From Luzula sylvatica (taxonomy: Eukaryota; Streptophyta; Magnoliopsida; Poales; Juncaceae): a stretch of DNA of 64,000 nt. Made by a program: the position numbers and the translations under genes. Below are positions 30,101 through 45,100 of the stretch, in pieces; the first letter of the stretch is position 1, and each line of letters opens with the position of its first letter. The notes under the pieces were generated by a model, which saw only the letters and a program-made list of their open reading frames with translations, was not told the origin of the DNA and did no database searches. The DNA is taken from NCBI GenBank assembly GCA_946800325.1, contig OX326959.1:18754862-18818861 (forward strand), given 5' to 3'.

Positions 30101-33100
30101 AACGTGTTTCTAGATCATTTGTATCGTATCTTTTACTACATCACTTTTCACCAAATTTCACAAACACTAAGAAAGTTTCTTTTTCGATTCAAAACATGAT
30201 TTTAACGCTTTGAGGTGTTCAAATAACATGTTTGTAGATCATTTGTATCGTATCTTTTAGTACACAACTTTTCACCAAATTTCACAAACACTAAGAAATT
30301 TTGTTTTTCGATTCAAAACAAGATTTTAACGATTTGAGGAGTTCAAATAACGTGTTTCTAGATCATTTGTATCGTATCTTTTACTACATAACTTTTCACC
30401 AAATTTCACAAACACTAAGAAAGTTTCTTTTTCGATTCAAAACAAGATTTTAATGCTTTGAGGAGTTCAAATAACGTGTTTCTAGATCATTTGTATCGTA
30501 TCTTTTACTACATAACTTTTCACCAAATTTCACAAACACTAATAAAGTTTGTTTTTCGATTCAAAACAAGATTTTAACACACTGAGGAGTTCAAATAACG
30601 TGTTTTTAGATCATTTGTATCGTATCTTTTACTACATAACTTTTCACCAAATTTCACAAACACCAAGAAAGTTTGTTTTTCTATTCAAAACAAGATTTTA
30701 TTTCTTTGAGGAGTTCAAATAACGTGTTTCTAGATCATTTGTATCGTATCTTTTACTACATAAATTTTCACCAAATTTCACAAACACTAAGAAAGTTTGT
30801 TTTTCGATTCAAAACATGATTTTAACGCTTTGAGCAGTTCAAATAACGTGTTTCTAGATCATTTGTATCGTATCTTTTACTACATAACTTTTCACCAAAT
30901 TTCACAAACACTAAGAAATTTTGTTTTTCGATTCAAAACAAGATTTTAACGCTTTGAGGAGTTCAAATAACGTGTTTCTAGATCATTTGTATCGTATCTT
31001 GTACTACATAACTTTTCACCAAATTTCACAAACACTAAGAAAGTTTGTTTTTCGATTTCAAAACAAGATTTTAACGCTTTGAGGAGTTCAAATAACGTGT
31101 TTTTAGATCATTTGTATCGTATCCTTTAGTACATAACTTTTCACCAAATTTCACAAACACTAAGAAAGTTTGTTTTTCGATTAAAAACAAGATTTTAACG
31201 CTTTGAGGAGTTCAAATAACGTGTTTTTGATCATTTGTATCGTATCTTTTACTTCATAACTTTTCGCCAAATTTCACAAACACCAAGAAAGATTGTTTTT
31301 CGATTCAAAACAAGATTTTGACGCTTTGAGGAGTCCAAATAACGTGTTTTTAGATCATTTATATCGTATCTTTTACTACATAACTTTTCACCAAATTTCA
31401 CAAACACCAAGAAAGTTTGTTTTTCTATTCAAAACAAGATTTTAACGCTTTGAGGTGTTCAAATAACATGTTTTTAGATCATTTGTATCGTATCTTTTAG
31501 TACATAACTTTTCACCAAATTTCACAAACACTAAGAAAGTTTGTTTTTCGATTCAAAACAAGATTTTAACACTTTGAGGAGTTCAAATAACGTGTTTCTA
31601 GATCATTTGTATCATATCTTTTACTACATAACTTTTCACCAAATTTCACAAACACTAAGAAAGTTTGTTTTTCGATTCAAAACAAGATTTTAACACTTTG
31701 AGCAGTTCAAATAACGTGTTTCTAGATCATTTGTATCGTATCTTTTACTACATCACTTTTCACCAAATTTCACAAACACTAAGAAAGTTTCTTTTTCGAT
31801 TCAAAACATGATTTTAACGCTTTGAGGTGTTCAAATAACATGTTTGTAGATCATTTGTATCGTATCTTTTAGTACACAACTTTTCACCAAATTTCACAAA
31901 CACTAAGAAATTTTGTTTTTCGATTCAAAACAAGATTTTAACGATTTGAGGAGTTCAAATAACGTGTTTCTAGATCATTTGTATCGTATCTTTTACTACA
32001 TAACTTTTCACCAAATTTCACAAACACTAAGAAAGTTTGTTTTTCGATTCAAAACAAGATTTTAATGCTTTGAGGAGTTCAAATAACGTGTTTCTAGATC
32101 ATTTGTATCGTATCTTTTACTACATAACTTTTCACCAAATTTCACAAACACTAAGAAAGTTTGTTTTTCGATTCAAAACAAGATTTTAACACACTGAGGA
32201 GTTCAAATAACGTGTTTTTAGATCATTTGTATCGTATCTTTTACTACATAACTTTTCACCAAATTTCACAAACACCAAGAAAGTTTGTTTTTCTATTCAA
32301 AACAAGATTTTATTTCTTTGAGGAGTTCAAATAACGTGTTTCTAGATCATTTGTATCGTATCTTTTACTACATAAATTTTCACCAAATTTCACAAACACT
32401 AAGAAAGTTTGTTTTTCGATTCAAAACATGATTTTAACGCTTTGAGCAGTTCAAATAACGTGTTTCTAGATCATTTGTATCGTATCTTTTACTACATAAC
32501 TTTTCACCAAATTTCACAAACACTAAGAAATTTTGTTTTTCGATTCAAAACAAGATTTTAACGATTTGAGGAGTTCAAATAACGTGTTTCTAGATCATTT
32601 GTATCGTATCCTTTACTACATAACTTTTCACCAAATTTCACAAACACTAATAAAGTTTGTTTTTCGATTCAAAACAAGATTTTAATGCTTTGAGGAGTTC
32701 AAATAACGTGTTTCTAGATCATTTGTATCGTATCTTTTACTACATAACTTTTCACCGAATTTCACAAACACTAAGAAAGTTTGTTTTTCGATTCAAAACA
32801 AGATTTTAACACACTGAGGAGTTCAAATAACGTGTTTTTAGATCATTTGTATCGTATCTTTTACTACATAACTTTTCACCAAATTTCACAAACACCAAGA
32901 AAGTTTGTTTTTCTATTCAAAACAAGATTTTATTTCTTTGAGGAGTTCAAATAACGTGTTTCTAGATCATTTGTATCGTATCTTTTAGTACATAACTTTT
33001 CACCAAATTTCACAAACACTAAGAAAGTTTGTTTTTCGATTTCAAAACCAGATTTTAACGCTTTGAGGAGTTCAAATAACGTGTTTTTAGATCATTTGTA

Positions 33101-33130
33101 TCGTATCTTTTAGTACATAACTTTTCACCA
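27110..33130. repeat. About 6-kb satellite block, copy 1 of a 9050-bp duplication
   Basis: It is collinear with 36160-42180 at a constant offset of 9050 bp, two bases short of 73 monomers. Anchors are CATCACTTTTC plus TTTCTTTTTCG, CACTAAGAAAATTTG (30041 and 39091), TTGTACTAC (30999 and 40049) and TATGTTTTAC (28763 and 37813). Only a handful of differences were seen by eye, for example TTAGTTC at 29145, AACTCTTT near 29339, TTTCTTT near 30427, ATCATATC at 31614 and AATAAAG near 32648. That suggests a very recent amplification. Upstream of 27110 the two copies diverge abruptly (CATG versus CAAG monomer). Confidence 0.85.
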
Positions 33131-36100
33131 AATTTCACAAAAACTAAGAAAGTTTATTTTTCGATTAAAAACAAGATTTTAACGCTTTGAGGAGTTCAAA
33201 TAACGTGTTTTTGATCATTTGTATCGTATCTTTTAGTACATAACTTTTCACCAAATTTCACAAACATTAAGAAAGTTTGTTTTTCGATTAAAAACAAGAT
33301 TTTAACGCTTTGAGGAGTTCAAATAACGTGTTTTTGATCATTTGTATCGTATCTTTTACTACATAACTTTTCGCCAAATTTCACAAACACTAAGAAAGTT
33401 TGTTTTTCTATTCAAAACAAGATTTTAATGCTTTGAGGAGTTCAAATAACGTGTTTCTAGATCATTTGTATCGTATCTTTTACTACATAACTTTTCACCA
33501 AATTTCACAAACACTAAGAAAGTTTGTTTTTCGATTCAATACAAGATTTTGACGCTTTGAGGAGTTGAAATAACGTGTTTTTAGATCATTTATATCGTAT
33601 CTTTTACTACATAACTTTTCACCAAATTTCACAAACACCAAGAAAGTTTGTTTTTCTATTCAAAACAAGATTTTAACGCTTTGAGGAGTTCAAATAACAT
33701 GTTTTTAGATCATTTGTATCGTATCTTTTAGTACATAACTTTTCACCAAATTTCACAAACACTAAGAAAGTTTGTTTTTCTATTCAAAACTAGATTTTAA
33801 CGCTTTGAGGAGTTCAAATAACGTGTTTTTAGATCATTTGTATCGTATCTTTTAGTACATAACTTTTCACCAAATTTCACAAACACTAAGAAAGTTTGTT
33901 TTTCGATTCAAAACAAGATTTTAACGCTTTGAGGAGTTCAAATAACGTGTTTTTAGATCATTTGTATCGTATCTTTTACTACATAACTTTTCACCAAATT
34001 TCACAAACACCAAGAAAGTTTGTTTTTCTATTCAAAACAAGATTTTAACGCTTTGAGGTGTTCAAATAACATGTTTTTAGATCATTTGTATCGTATCTTT
34101 TACTACATAACTTTTCACCAAATTTCACAAACACTAAGAAAGTTTGTTTTTCGATTCAAAACAAGATTTTAATGCTTTGAGGAGTTCAAATAACGTGTTT
34201 CTAGATCATTTGTATCGTATCTTTTACTACATAACTTTTCACCAAATTTCACAAACACTAAGAAAGTTTGTTTTTCGATTCGATACAAGATTTTGACGCT
34301 TTGAGGAGTTGAAATAACGTGTTTTTAGATCATTTATATCGTATCTTTTACTACATAAATTTTCACCAAATTTCACAAACACCAAGAAAGTTTGTTTTTC
34401 TATTCAAAACAAGATTTTAACGCTTTGAGGTGTTCAAATAACATGTTTTTAGATCATTTGTATCGTATCTTTTAGTACATAACTTTTCACCAAATTTCAC
34501 AAACACTAAGAAAGTTTGTTTTTCGATTCAAAACAAGATTTTAACACTTTGAGGAGTTCAAATAACGTGTTTCTAGATCATTTGTATCGTATCTTTTACT
34601 ACATAACTTTTCACCAAATTTCACAAACACTAAGAAAGTTTGTTTTTCGATTCAAAACAAGATTTTAACACTTTGAGCAGTTCAAATAACGTGTTTCTAG
34701 ATCATTTGTATCGTATCTTTTACTACATCACTTTTCACCAAATTTCACAAACACTAAGAAATTTTGTTTTTCGATTCAAAACAAGATTTTAACGATTTGA
34801 GGAGTTCAAATAACGTGTTTCTAGATCATTTGTATCGTATCCTTTACTACATAACTTTTCACCAAATTTCACAAACACTAAGAAAGTTTGTTTTTCGATT
34901 CAAAACAAGATTTTAATGCTTTGAGGAGTTCAAATAACGTGTTTCTAGATCATTTGTATCGTATCTTTTACTACATAACTTTTCACCGAATTTCACAAAC
35001 ACTAAGAAAGTTTGTTTTTCGATTCAAAACAAGATTTTAACACACTGAGGAGTTCAAATAACGTGTTTTTAGATCATTTGTATCGTATCTTTTACTACAT
35101 AACTTTTCACCAAATTTCACAAAAACCAAGAAAGTTTGTTTTTCTATTCAAAACAAGATTTTAACGCTTTGAGGTGTTCAAATAACATGTTTTTAGATCA
35201 TTTGTATCGTATCTTTTACTACATAACTTTTCACCAAATTTCACAAACACTAAGAAAGTTTGTTTTTCGATTCAAAACAAGATTTTAATGCTTTGAGGAG
35301 TTCAAATAACGTGTTTCTAGATCATTTGTATCGTATCTTTTACTACATAACTTTTCACCAAATCTCACAAACACTAAGAAAGTTTGTTTTTCGATTCAAT
35401 ACAAGATTTTGACGCTTTGAGGAGTTGAAATAACGTGTTTTTAGATCATTTATATCGTATCTTTTACTACATAAATTTTCACCAAATTTCACAAACACCA
35501 AGAAAGTTTGTTTTTCTATTCAAAACAAGATTTTAACGCTTTGAGGTGTTCAAATAACATGTTTTTAGATCATTTGTATCGTATCTTTTAGTACATAACT
35601 TTTCACCAAATTTCACAAACACTAAGAAAGTTTGTTTTTCGATTCAAAACAAGATTTTAACACTTTGAGGAGTTCAAATAACGTGTTTCTAGATCATTTG
35701 TATCGTATCTTTTACTACATAACTTTTCACCAAATTTCACAAACACTAAGAAAGTTTGTTTTTCGATTCAAAACAAGATTTTAACACTTTGAGCAGTTCA
35801 AATAACGTGTTTCTAGATCATTTGTATCGTATCTTTTACTACATCACTTTTCACCAAATTTCACAAACACTAAGAAATTTTGTTTTTCGATTCAAAACAA
35901 GATTTTAACGATTTGAGGAGTTCAAATAACGTGTTTCTAGATCATTTGTATCGTATCCTTTACTACATAACTTTTCACCAAATTTCACAAACACTAAGAA
36001 AGTTTGTTTTTCGATTCAAAACAAGATTTTAATGCTTTGAGGAGTTCAAATAACGTGTTTCTAGATCATTTGTATCGTATCTTTTACTACATAACTTTTC

Positions 36101-36159
36101 ACCAAATTTCACAAACACTAAGAAAGTTTGTTTTTCGATTCAAAACAAGATTTTAACAC

Positions 36160-39100
36160 TTTGAGCAGTTCAAATAACGTGTTTCTAGATCATTTGTATC
36201 GTATCTTTTACTACATAACTTTTCACCAAATTTCACAAACACTAAGAAAGTTTCTTTTTCGATTCAAAACATGATTTTAACGCTTTGAGGTGTTCAAATA
36301 ACATGTTTGTAGATCATTTGTATCGTATCTTTTAGTACACAACTTTTCACCAAATTTCACAAACACTAAGAAATTTTGTTTTTCGATTCAAAACAAGATT
36401 TTAATGCTTTGAGGAGTTCAAATAACGTGTTTCTAGATCATTTGTATCGTATCTTTTACTACATAACTTTTCACCAAATTTCACAAACACTAAGAAAGTT
36501 TGTTTTTCGATTCAAAACAAGATTTTAACACACTGAGGAGTTCAAATAACGTGTTTTTAGATCATTTGTATCGTATCTTTTACTACATAACTTTTCACCA
36601 AATTTCACAAACACCAAGAAAGTTTGTTTTTCTATTCAAAACAAGATTTTATTTCTTTGAGGAGTTCAAATAACGTGTTTCTAGATCATTTGTATCGTAT
36701 CTTTTAGTACATAACTTTTCACCAAATTTCACAAACACTAAGAAAGTTTGTTTTTCTATTCAAAACTAGATTTTAACGCTTTGAGGAGTTCAAATAACGT
36801 GTTTCTAGATCATTTGTATCGTATCTTTTACTACATAAATTTTCACCAAATTTCACAAACACTAAGAAAGTTTGTTTTTCGATTCAAAACATGATTTTAA
36901 CGCTTTGAGCAGTTCAAATAACGTGTTTCTAGATCATTTGTATCGTATCTTTTACTACATAACTTTTCACCAAATTTCACAAACACTAAGAAATTTTGTT
37001 TTTCGATTCAAAACAAGATTTTAACGATTTGAGGAGTTCAAATAACGTGTTTCTAGATCATTTGTATCGTATCCTTTACTACATAACTTTTCACCAAATT
37101 TCACAAACACTAAGAAAGTTTGTTTTTCGATTCAAAACAAGATTTTAATGCTTTGAGGAGTTCAAATAACGTGTTTCTAGATCATTTGTATCGTATCTTT
37201 TACTACATAACTTTTCACCGAATTTCACAAACACTAAGAAAGTTTGTTTTTCGATTCAAAACAAGATTTTAACACACTGAGGAGTTCAAATAACGTGTTT
37301 TTAGATCATTTGTATCGTATCTTTTACTACATAACTTTTCACCAAATTTCACAAACACCAAGAAAGTTTGTTTTTCTATTCAAAACAAGATTTTATTTCT
37401 TTGAGGAGTTCAAATAACGTGTTTCTAGATCATTTGTATCGTATCTTTTAGTACATAACTTTTCACCAAATTTCACAAACACTAAGAAAGTTTGTTTTTC
37501 GATTTCAAAACCAGATTTTAACGCTTTGAGGAGTTCAAATAACGTGTTTTTAGATCATTTGTATCGTATCTTTTAGTACATAACTTTTCACCAAATTTCA
37601 CAAACACTAAGAAAGTTTATTTTTCGATTAAAAACAAGATTTTAACGCTTTGAGGAGTTCAAATAACGTGTTTTTGATCATTTGTATCGTATCTTTTAGT
37701 ACATAACTTTTCACCAAATTTCACAAACATTAAGAAAGTTTGTTTTTCGATTAAAAACAAGATTTTAACGCTTTGAGGAGTTCAAATAACGTGTTTTTGA
37801 TCATTTGTATCGTATGTTTTACTACATAACTTTTCGCCAAATTTCACAAACACTAAGAAAGTTTGTTTTTCGATTCAAAACAAGATTTTAATGCTTTGAG
37901 GAGTTCAAATAACGTGTTTCTAGATCATTTGTATCGTATCTTTTACTACATAACTTTTCACCAAATTTCACAAACACTAAGAAAGTTTGTTTTTCGATTC
38001 AATACAAGATTTTGACGCTTTGAGGAGTTGAAATAACGTGTTTTTAGATCATTTATATCGTATCTTTTACTACATAACTTTTCACCAAATTTCACAAACA
38101 CCAAGAAAGTTTGTTTTTCTATTCAAAACAAGATTTTAACGCTTTGAGGTGTTCAAATAACATGTTTTTAGATCATTTGTATCGTATCTTTTAGTACATA
38201 ACTTTTCACCAAATTTCACAAACACTAAGAAAGTTTGTTTTTCTATTCAAAACTAGATTTTAACGCTTTGAGGAGTTCAAATAACGTGTTTTTAGATCAT
38301 TTGTATCGTATCTTTTAGTACATAACTTTTCACCAAATTTCACAAACACTAAGAAAGTTTGTTTTTCGATTCAAAACAAGATTTTAACGCTTTGAGGAGT
38401 TCAAATAACGTGTTTTTAGATCATTTGTATCGTATCTTTTACTACATAACTTTTCACCAAATTTCACAAACACCAAGAAAGTTTGTTTTTCTATTCAAAA
38501 CAAGATTTTAACGCTTTGAGGTGTTCAAATAACATGTTTTTAGATCATTTGTATCGTATCTTTTACTACATAACTTTTCACCAAATTTCACAAACACTAA
38601 GAAAGTTTGTTTTTCGATTCAAAACAAGATTTTAATGCTTTGAGGAGTTCAAATAACGTGTTTCTAGATCATTTGTATCGTATCTTTTTCTACATAACTT
38701 TTCACCAAATTTCACAAACACTAAGAAAGTTTGTTTTTCGATTCAATACAAGATTTTGACGCTTTGAGGAGTTGAAATAACGTGTTTTTAGATCATTTAT
38801 ATCGTATCTTTTACTACATAAATTTTCACCAAATTTCACAAACACCAAGAAAGTTTGTTTTTCTATTCAAAACAAGATTTTAACGCTTTGAGGTGTTCAA
38901 ATAACATGTTTTTAGATCATTTGTATCGTATCTTTTAGTACATAACTTTTCACCAAATTTCACAAACACTAAGAAAGTTTGTTTTTCGATTCAAAACAAG
39001 ATTTTAACACTTTGAGGAGTTCAAATAACGTGTTTCTAGATCATTTGTATCGTATCTTTTACTACATAACTTTTCACCAAATTTCACAAACACTAAGAAA

Positions 39101-42100
39101 ATTTGTTTTTCGATTCAAAACAAGATTTTAACACTTTGAGCAGTTCAAATAACGTGTTTCTAGATCATTTGTATCGTATCTTTTACTACATCACTTTTCA
39201 CCAAATTTCACAAACACTAAGAAAGTTTCTTTTTCGATTCAAAACATGATTTTAACGCTTTGAGGTGTTCAAATAACATGTTTGTAGATCATTTGTATCG
39301 TATCTTTTAGTACACAACTTTTCACCAAATTTCACAAACACTAAGAAATTTTGTTTTTCGATTCAAAACAAGATTTTAACGATTTGAGGAGTTCAAATAA
39401 CGTGTTTCTAGATCATTTGTATCGTATCTTTTACTACATAACTTTTCACCAAATTTCACAAACACTAAGAAAGTTTGTTTTTCGATTCAAAACAAGGTTT
39501 TAATGCTTTGAGGAGTTCAAATAACGTGTTTCTAGATCATTTGTATCGTATCTTTTACTACATAACTTTTCACCAAATTTCACAAACACTAATAAAGTTT
39601 GTTTTTCGATTCAAAACAAGATTTTAACACACTGAGGAGTTCAAATAACGTGTTTTTAGATCATTTGTATCGTATCTTTTACTACATAACTTTTCACCAA
39701 ATTTCACAAACACCAAGAAAGTTTGTTTTTCTATTCAAAACAAGATTTTATTTCTTTGAGGAGTTCAAATAACGTGTTTCTAGATCATTTGTATCGTATC
39801 TTTTACTACATAAATTTTCACCAAATTTCACAAACACTAAGAAAGTTTGTTTTTCGATTCAAAGCATGATTTTAACGCTTTGAGCAGTTCAAATAACGTG
39901 TTTCTAGATCATTTGTATCGTATCTTTTACTACATAACTTTTCACCAAATTTCACAAACACTAAGAAATTTTGTTTTTCGATTCAAAACAAGATTTTAAC
40001 GCTTTGAGGAGTTCAAATAACGTGTTTCTAGATCATTTGTATCGTATCTTGTACTACATAACTTTTCACCAAATTTCACAAACACTAAGAAAGTTTGTTT
40101 TTCGATTTCAAAACAAGATTTTAACGCTTTGAGGAGTTCAAATAACGTGTTTTTAGATCATTTGTATCGTATCCTTTAGTACATAACTTTTCACCAAATT
40201 TCACAAACACTAAGAAAGTTTGTTTTTCGATTAAAAACAAGATTTTAACGCTTTGAGGAGTTCAAATAACGTGTTTTTGATCATTTGTATCGTATCTTTT
40301 ACTTCATAACTTTTCGCCAAATTTCACAAACACCAAGAAAGATTGTTTTTCGATTCAAAACAAGATTTTGACGCTTTGAGGAGTCCAAATAACGTGTTTT
40401 TAGATCATTTATATCGTATCTTTTACTACATAACTTTTCACCAAATTTCACAAACACCAAGAAAGTTTGTTTTTCTATTCAAAACAAGATTTTAACGCTT
40501 TGAGGTGTTCAAATAACATGTTTTTAGATCATTTGTATCGTATCTTTTAGTACATAACTTTTCACCAAATTTCACAAACACTAAGAAAGTTTGTTTTTCG
40601 ATTCAAAACAAGATTTTAACACTTTGAGGAGTTCAAATAACGTGTTTCTAGATCATTTGTATCGTATCTTTTACTACATAACTTTTCACCAAATTTCACA
40701 AACACTAAGAAAGTTTGTTTTTCGATTCAAAACAAGATTTTAACACTTTGAGCAGTTCAAATAACGTGTTTCTAGATCATTTGTATCGTATCTTTTACTA
40801 CATCACTTTTCACCAAATTTCACAAACACTAAGAAAGTTTCTTTTTCGATTCAAAACATGATTTTAACGCTTTGAGGTGTTCAAATAACATGTTTGTAGA
40901 TCATTTGTATCGTATCTTTTAGTACACAACTTTTCACCAAATTTCACAAACACTAAGAAATTTTGTTTTTCGATTCAAAACAAGATTTTAACGATTTGAG
41001 GAGTTCAAATAACGTGTTTCTAGATCATTTGTATCGTATCTTTTACTACATAACTTTTCACCAAATTTCACAAACACTAAGAAAGTTTGTTTTTCGATTC
41101 AAAACAAGATTTTAATGCTTTGAGGAGTTCAAATAACGTGTTTCTAGATCATTTGTATCGTATCTTTTACTACATAACTTTTCACCAAATTTCACAAACA
41201 CTAAGAAAGTTTGTTTTTCGATTCAAAACAAGATTTTAACACACTGAGGAGTTCAAATAACGTGTTTTTAGATCATTTGTATCGTATCTTTTACTACATA
41301 ACTTTTCACCAAATTTCACAAACACCAAGAAAGTTTGTTTTTCTATTCAAAACAAGATTTTATTTCTTTGAGGAGTTCAAATAACGTGTTTCTAGATCAT
41401 TTGTATCGTATCTTTTACTACATAAATTTTCACCAAATTTCACAAACACTAAGAAAGTTTGTTTTTCGATTCAAAACATGATTTTAACGCTTTGAGCAGT
41501 TCAAATAACGTGTTTCTAGATCATTTGTATCGTATCTTTTACTACATAACTTTTCACCAAATTTCACAAACACTAAGAAATTTTGTTTTTCGATTCAAAA
41601 CAAGATTTTAACGATTTGAGGAGTTCAAATAACGTGTTTCTAGATCATTTGTATCGTATCCTTTACTACATAACTTTTCACCAAATTTCACAAACACTAA
41701 GAAAGTTTGTTTTTCGATTCAAAACAAGATTTTAATGCTTTGAGGAGTTCAAATAACGTGTTTCTAGATCATTTGTATCGTATCTTTTACTACATAACTT
41801 TTCACCGAATTTCACAAACACTAAGAAAGTTTGTTTTTCGATTCAAAACAAGATTTTAACACACTGAGGAGTTCAAATAACGTGTTTTTAGATCATTTGT
41901 ATCGTATCTTTTACTACATAACTTTTCACCAAATTTCACAAACACCAAGAAAGTTTGTTTTTCTATTCAAAACAAGATTTTATTTCTTTGAGGAGTTCAA
42001 ATAACGTGTTTCTAGATCATTTGTATCGTATCTTTTAGTACATAACTTTTCACCAAATTTCACAAACACTAAGAAAGTTAGTTTTTCGATTTCAAAACCA

Positions 42101-42180
42101 GATTTTAACGCTTTGAGGAGTTCAAATAACGTGTTTTTAGATCATTTGTATCGTATCTTTTAGTACATAACTTTTCACCA
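36160..42180. repeat. About 6-kb satellite block, copy 2 of a 9050-bp duplication
   Basis: This is the partner of 27110-33130. Private changes of this copy include CAAGGTTTT near 39497, AAAGCATG near 39863 and AAGTTAG near 42080. After 42180 two extra monomers are present (CTATTCAAAACTAG, then CGATTTCAAAACCAG), after which the order resumes with a 248-bp larger offset. That is a clear two-monomer insertion or duplication relative to copy 1. Confidence 0.85.
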
Positions 42181-45100
42181 AATTTCACAAACACTAAGAA
42201 AGTTTGTTTTTCTATTCAAAACTAGATTTTAACGCTTTGAGGAGTTCAAATAACGTGTTTTTAGATCATTTGTATCGTATCTTTTAGTACATAACTTTTC
42301 ACCAAATTTCACAAACACTAAGAAAGTTTGTTTTTCGATTTCAAAACCAGATTTTAACGCTTTGAGGAGTTCAAATAACGTGTTTTTAGATCATTTGTAT
42401 CGTATCTTTTAGTACATAACTTTTCACCAAATTTCACAAACACTAAGAAAGTTTATTTTTCGATTAAAAACAAGATTTTAACGCTTTGAGGAGTTCAAAT
42501 AACGTGTTTTTGATCATTTGTATCGTATCTTTTAGTACATAACTTTTCACCAAATTTCACAAACATTAAGAAAGTTTGTTTTTCGATTAAAAACAAGATT
42601 TTAACGCTTTGAGGAGTTCAAATAACGTGTTTTTGATCATTTGTATCGTATGTTTTACTACATAACTTTTCGCCAAATTTCACAAACACTAAGAAAGTTT
42701 GTTTTTCGATTCAAAACAAGATTTTAATGCTTTGAGGAGTTCAAATAACGTGTTTCTAGATCATTTGTATCGTATCTTTTACTACATAACTTTTCACCAA
42801 ATTTCACAAACACTAAGAAAGTTTGTTTTTCGATTCAATACAAGATTTTGACGCTTTGAGGAGTTGAAATAACGTGTTTTTAGATCATTTATATCGTATC
42901 TTTTACTACATAACTTTTCACCAAATTTCACAAACACCAAGAAAGTTTGTTTTTCTATTCAAAACAAGATTTTAACGCTTTGAGGTGTTCAAATAACATG
43001 TTTTTAGATCATTTGTATCGTATCTTTTAGTACATAACTTTTCACCAAATTTCACAAACACTAAGAAAGTTTGTTTTTCTATTCAAAACTAGATTTTAAC
43101 GCTTTGAGGAGTTCAAATAACGTGTTTTTAGATCATTTGTATCGTATCTTTTAGTACATAACTTTTCACCAAATTTCACAAACACTAAGAAAGTTTGTTT
43201 TTCGATTCAAAACAAGATTTTAACGCTTTGAGGAGTTCAAATAACGTGTTTTTAGATCATTTGTATCGTATCTTTTACTACATAACTTTTCACCAAATTT
43301 CACAAACACCAAGAAAGTTTGTTTTTCTATTCAAAACAAGATTTTAACGCTTTGAGGTGTTCAAATAACATGTTTTTAGATCATTTGTATCGTATCTTTT
43401 ACTACATAACTTTTCACCAAATTTCACAAACACTAAGAAAGTTTGTTTTTCGATTCAAAACAAGATTTTAATGCTTTGAGGAGTTGAAATAACGTGTTTC
43501 TAGATCATTTGTATCGTATCTTTTACTACATAACTTTTCACCAAATTTCACAAACACTAAGAAAGTTTGTTTTTCGATTCAATACAAGATTTTGACGCTT
43601 TGAGGAGTTGAAATAACGTGTTTTTAGATCATTTATATCGTATCTTTTACTACATAAATTTTCACCAAATTTCACAAACACCAAGAAAGTTTGTTTTTCT
43701 ATTCAAAACAAGATTTTAACGCTTTGAGGTGTTCAAATAACATGTTTTTAGATCATTTGTATCGTATCTTTTAGTACATAACTTTTCACCAAATTTCACA
43801 AACACTAAGAAAGTTTGTTTTTCGATTCAAAACAAGATTTTAACACTTTGAGGAGTTCAAATAACGTGTTTCTAGATCATTTGTATCGTATCTTTTACTA
43901 CATAACTTTTCACCAAATTTCACAAACACTAAGAAAATTTGTTTTTCGATTCAAAACAAGATTTTAACACTTTGAGCAGTTCAAATAACGTGTTTCTAGA
44001 TCATTTGTATCGTATCTTTTACTACATCACTTTTCAACAAATTTCACAAACACTAAGAAAGTTTCTTTTTCGATTCAAAACATGATTTTAACGCTTTGAG
44101 GTGTTCAAATAACATGTTTGTAGATCATTTGTATCGTATCTTTTAGTACACAACTTTTCACCAAATTTCACAAACACTAAGAAATTTTGTTTTTCGATTC
44201 AAAACAAGATTTTAACGATTTGAGGAGTTCAAATAACGTGTTTCTAGATCATTTGTATCGTATCTTTTACTACATAACTTTTCACCAAATTTCACAAACA
44301 CTAAGAAAGTTTGTTTTTCGATTCAAAACAAGATTTTAATGCTTTGAGGAGTTCAAATAACGTGTTTCTAGATCATTTGTATCGTATCTTTTACTACATA
44401 ACTTTTCACCAAATTTCACAAACACTAATAAAGTTTGTTTTTCGATTCAAAACAAGATTTTAACACACTGAGGAGTTCAAATAACGTGTTTTTAGATCAT
44501 TTGTATCGTATCTTTTACTACATAACTTTTCACCAAATTTCACAAACACCAAGAAAGTTTGTTTTTCTATTCAAAACAAGATTTTATTTCTTTGAGGAGT
44601 TCAAATAACGTGTTTCTAGATCATTTGTATCGTATCTTTTACTACATAAATTTTCACCAAATTTCACAAACACTAAGAAAGTTTGTTTTTCGATTCAAAA
44701 CATGATTTTAACGCTTTGAGCAGTTCAAATAACGTGTTTCTAGATCATTTGTATCGTATCTTTTACTACATAACTTTTCACCAAATTTCACAAACACTAA
44801 GAAATTTTGTTTTTCGATTCAAAACAAGATTTTAACGCTTTGAGGAGTTCAAATAACGTGTTTCTAGATCATTTGTATCGTATCTTGTACTACATAACTT
44901 TTCACCAAATTTCACAAACACTAAGAAAGTTTGTTTTTCGATTTCAAAACAAGATTTTAACGCTTTGAGGAGTTCAAATAACGTGTTTTTAGATCATTTG
45001 TATCGTATCCTTTAGTACATAACTTTTCACCAAATTTCACAAACACTAAGAAAGTTTGTTTTTCGATTAAAAACAAGATTTTAACGCTTTGAGGAGTTCA

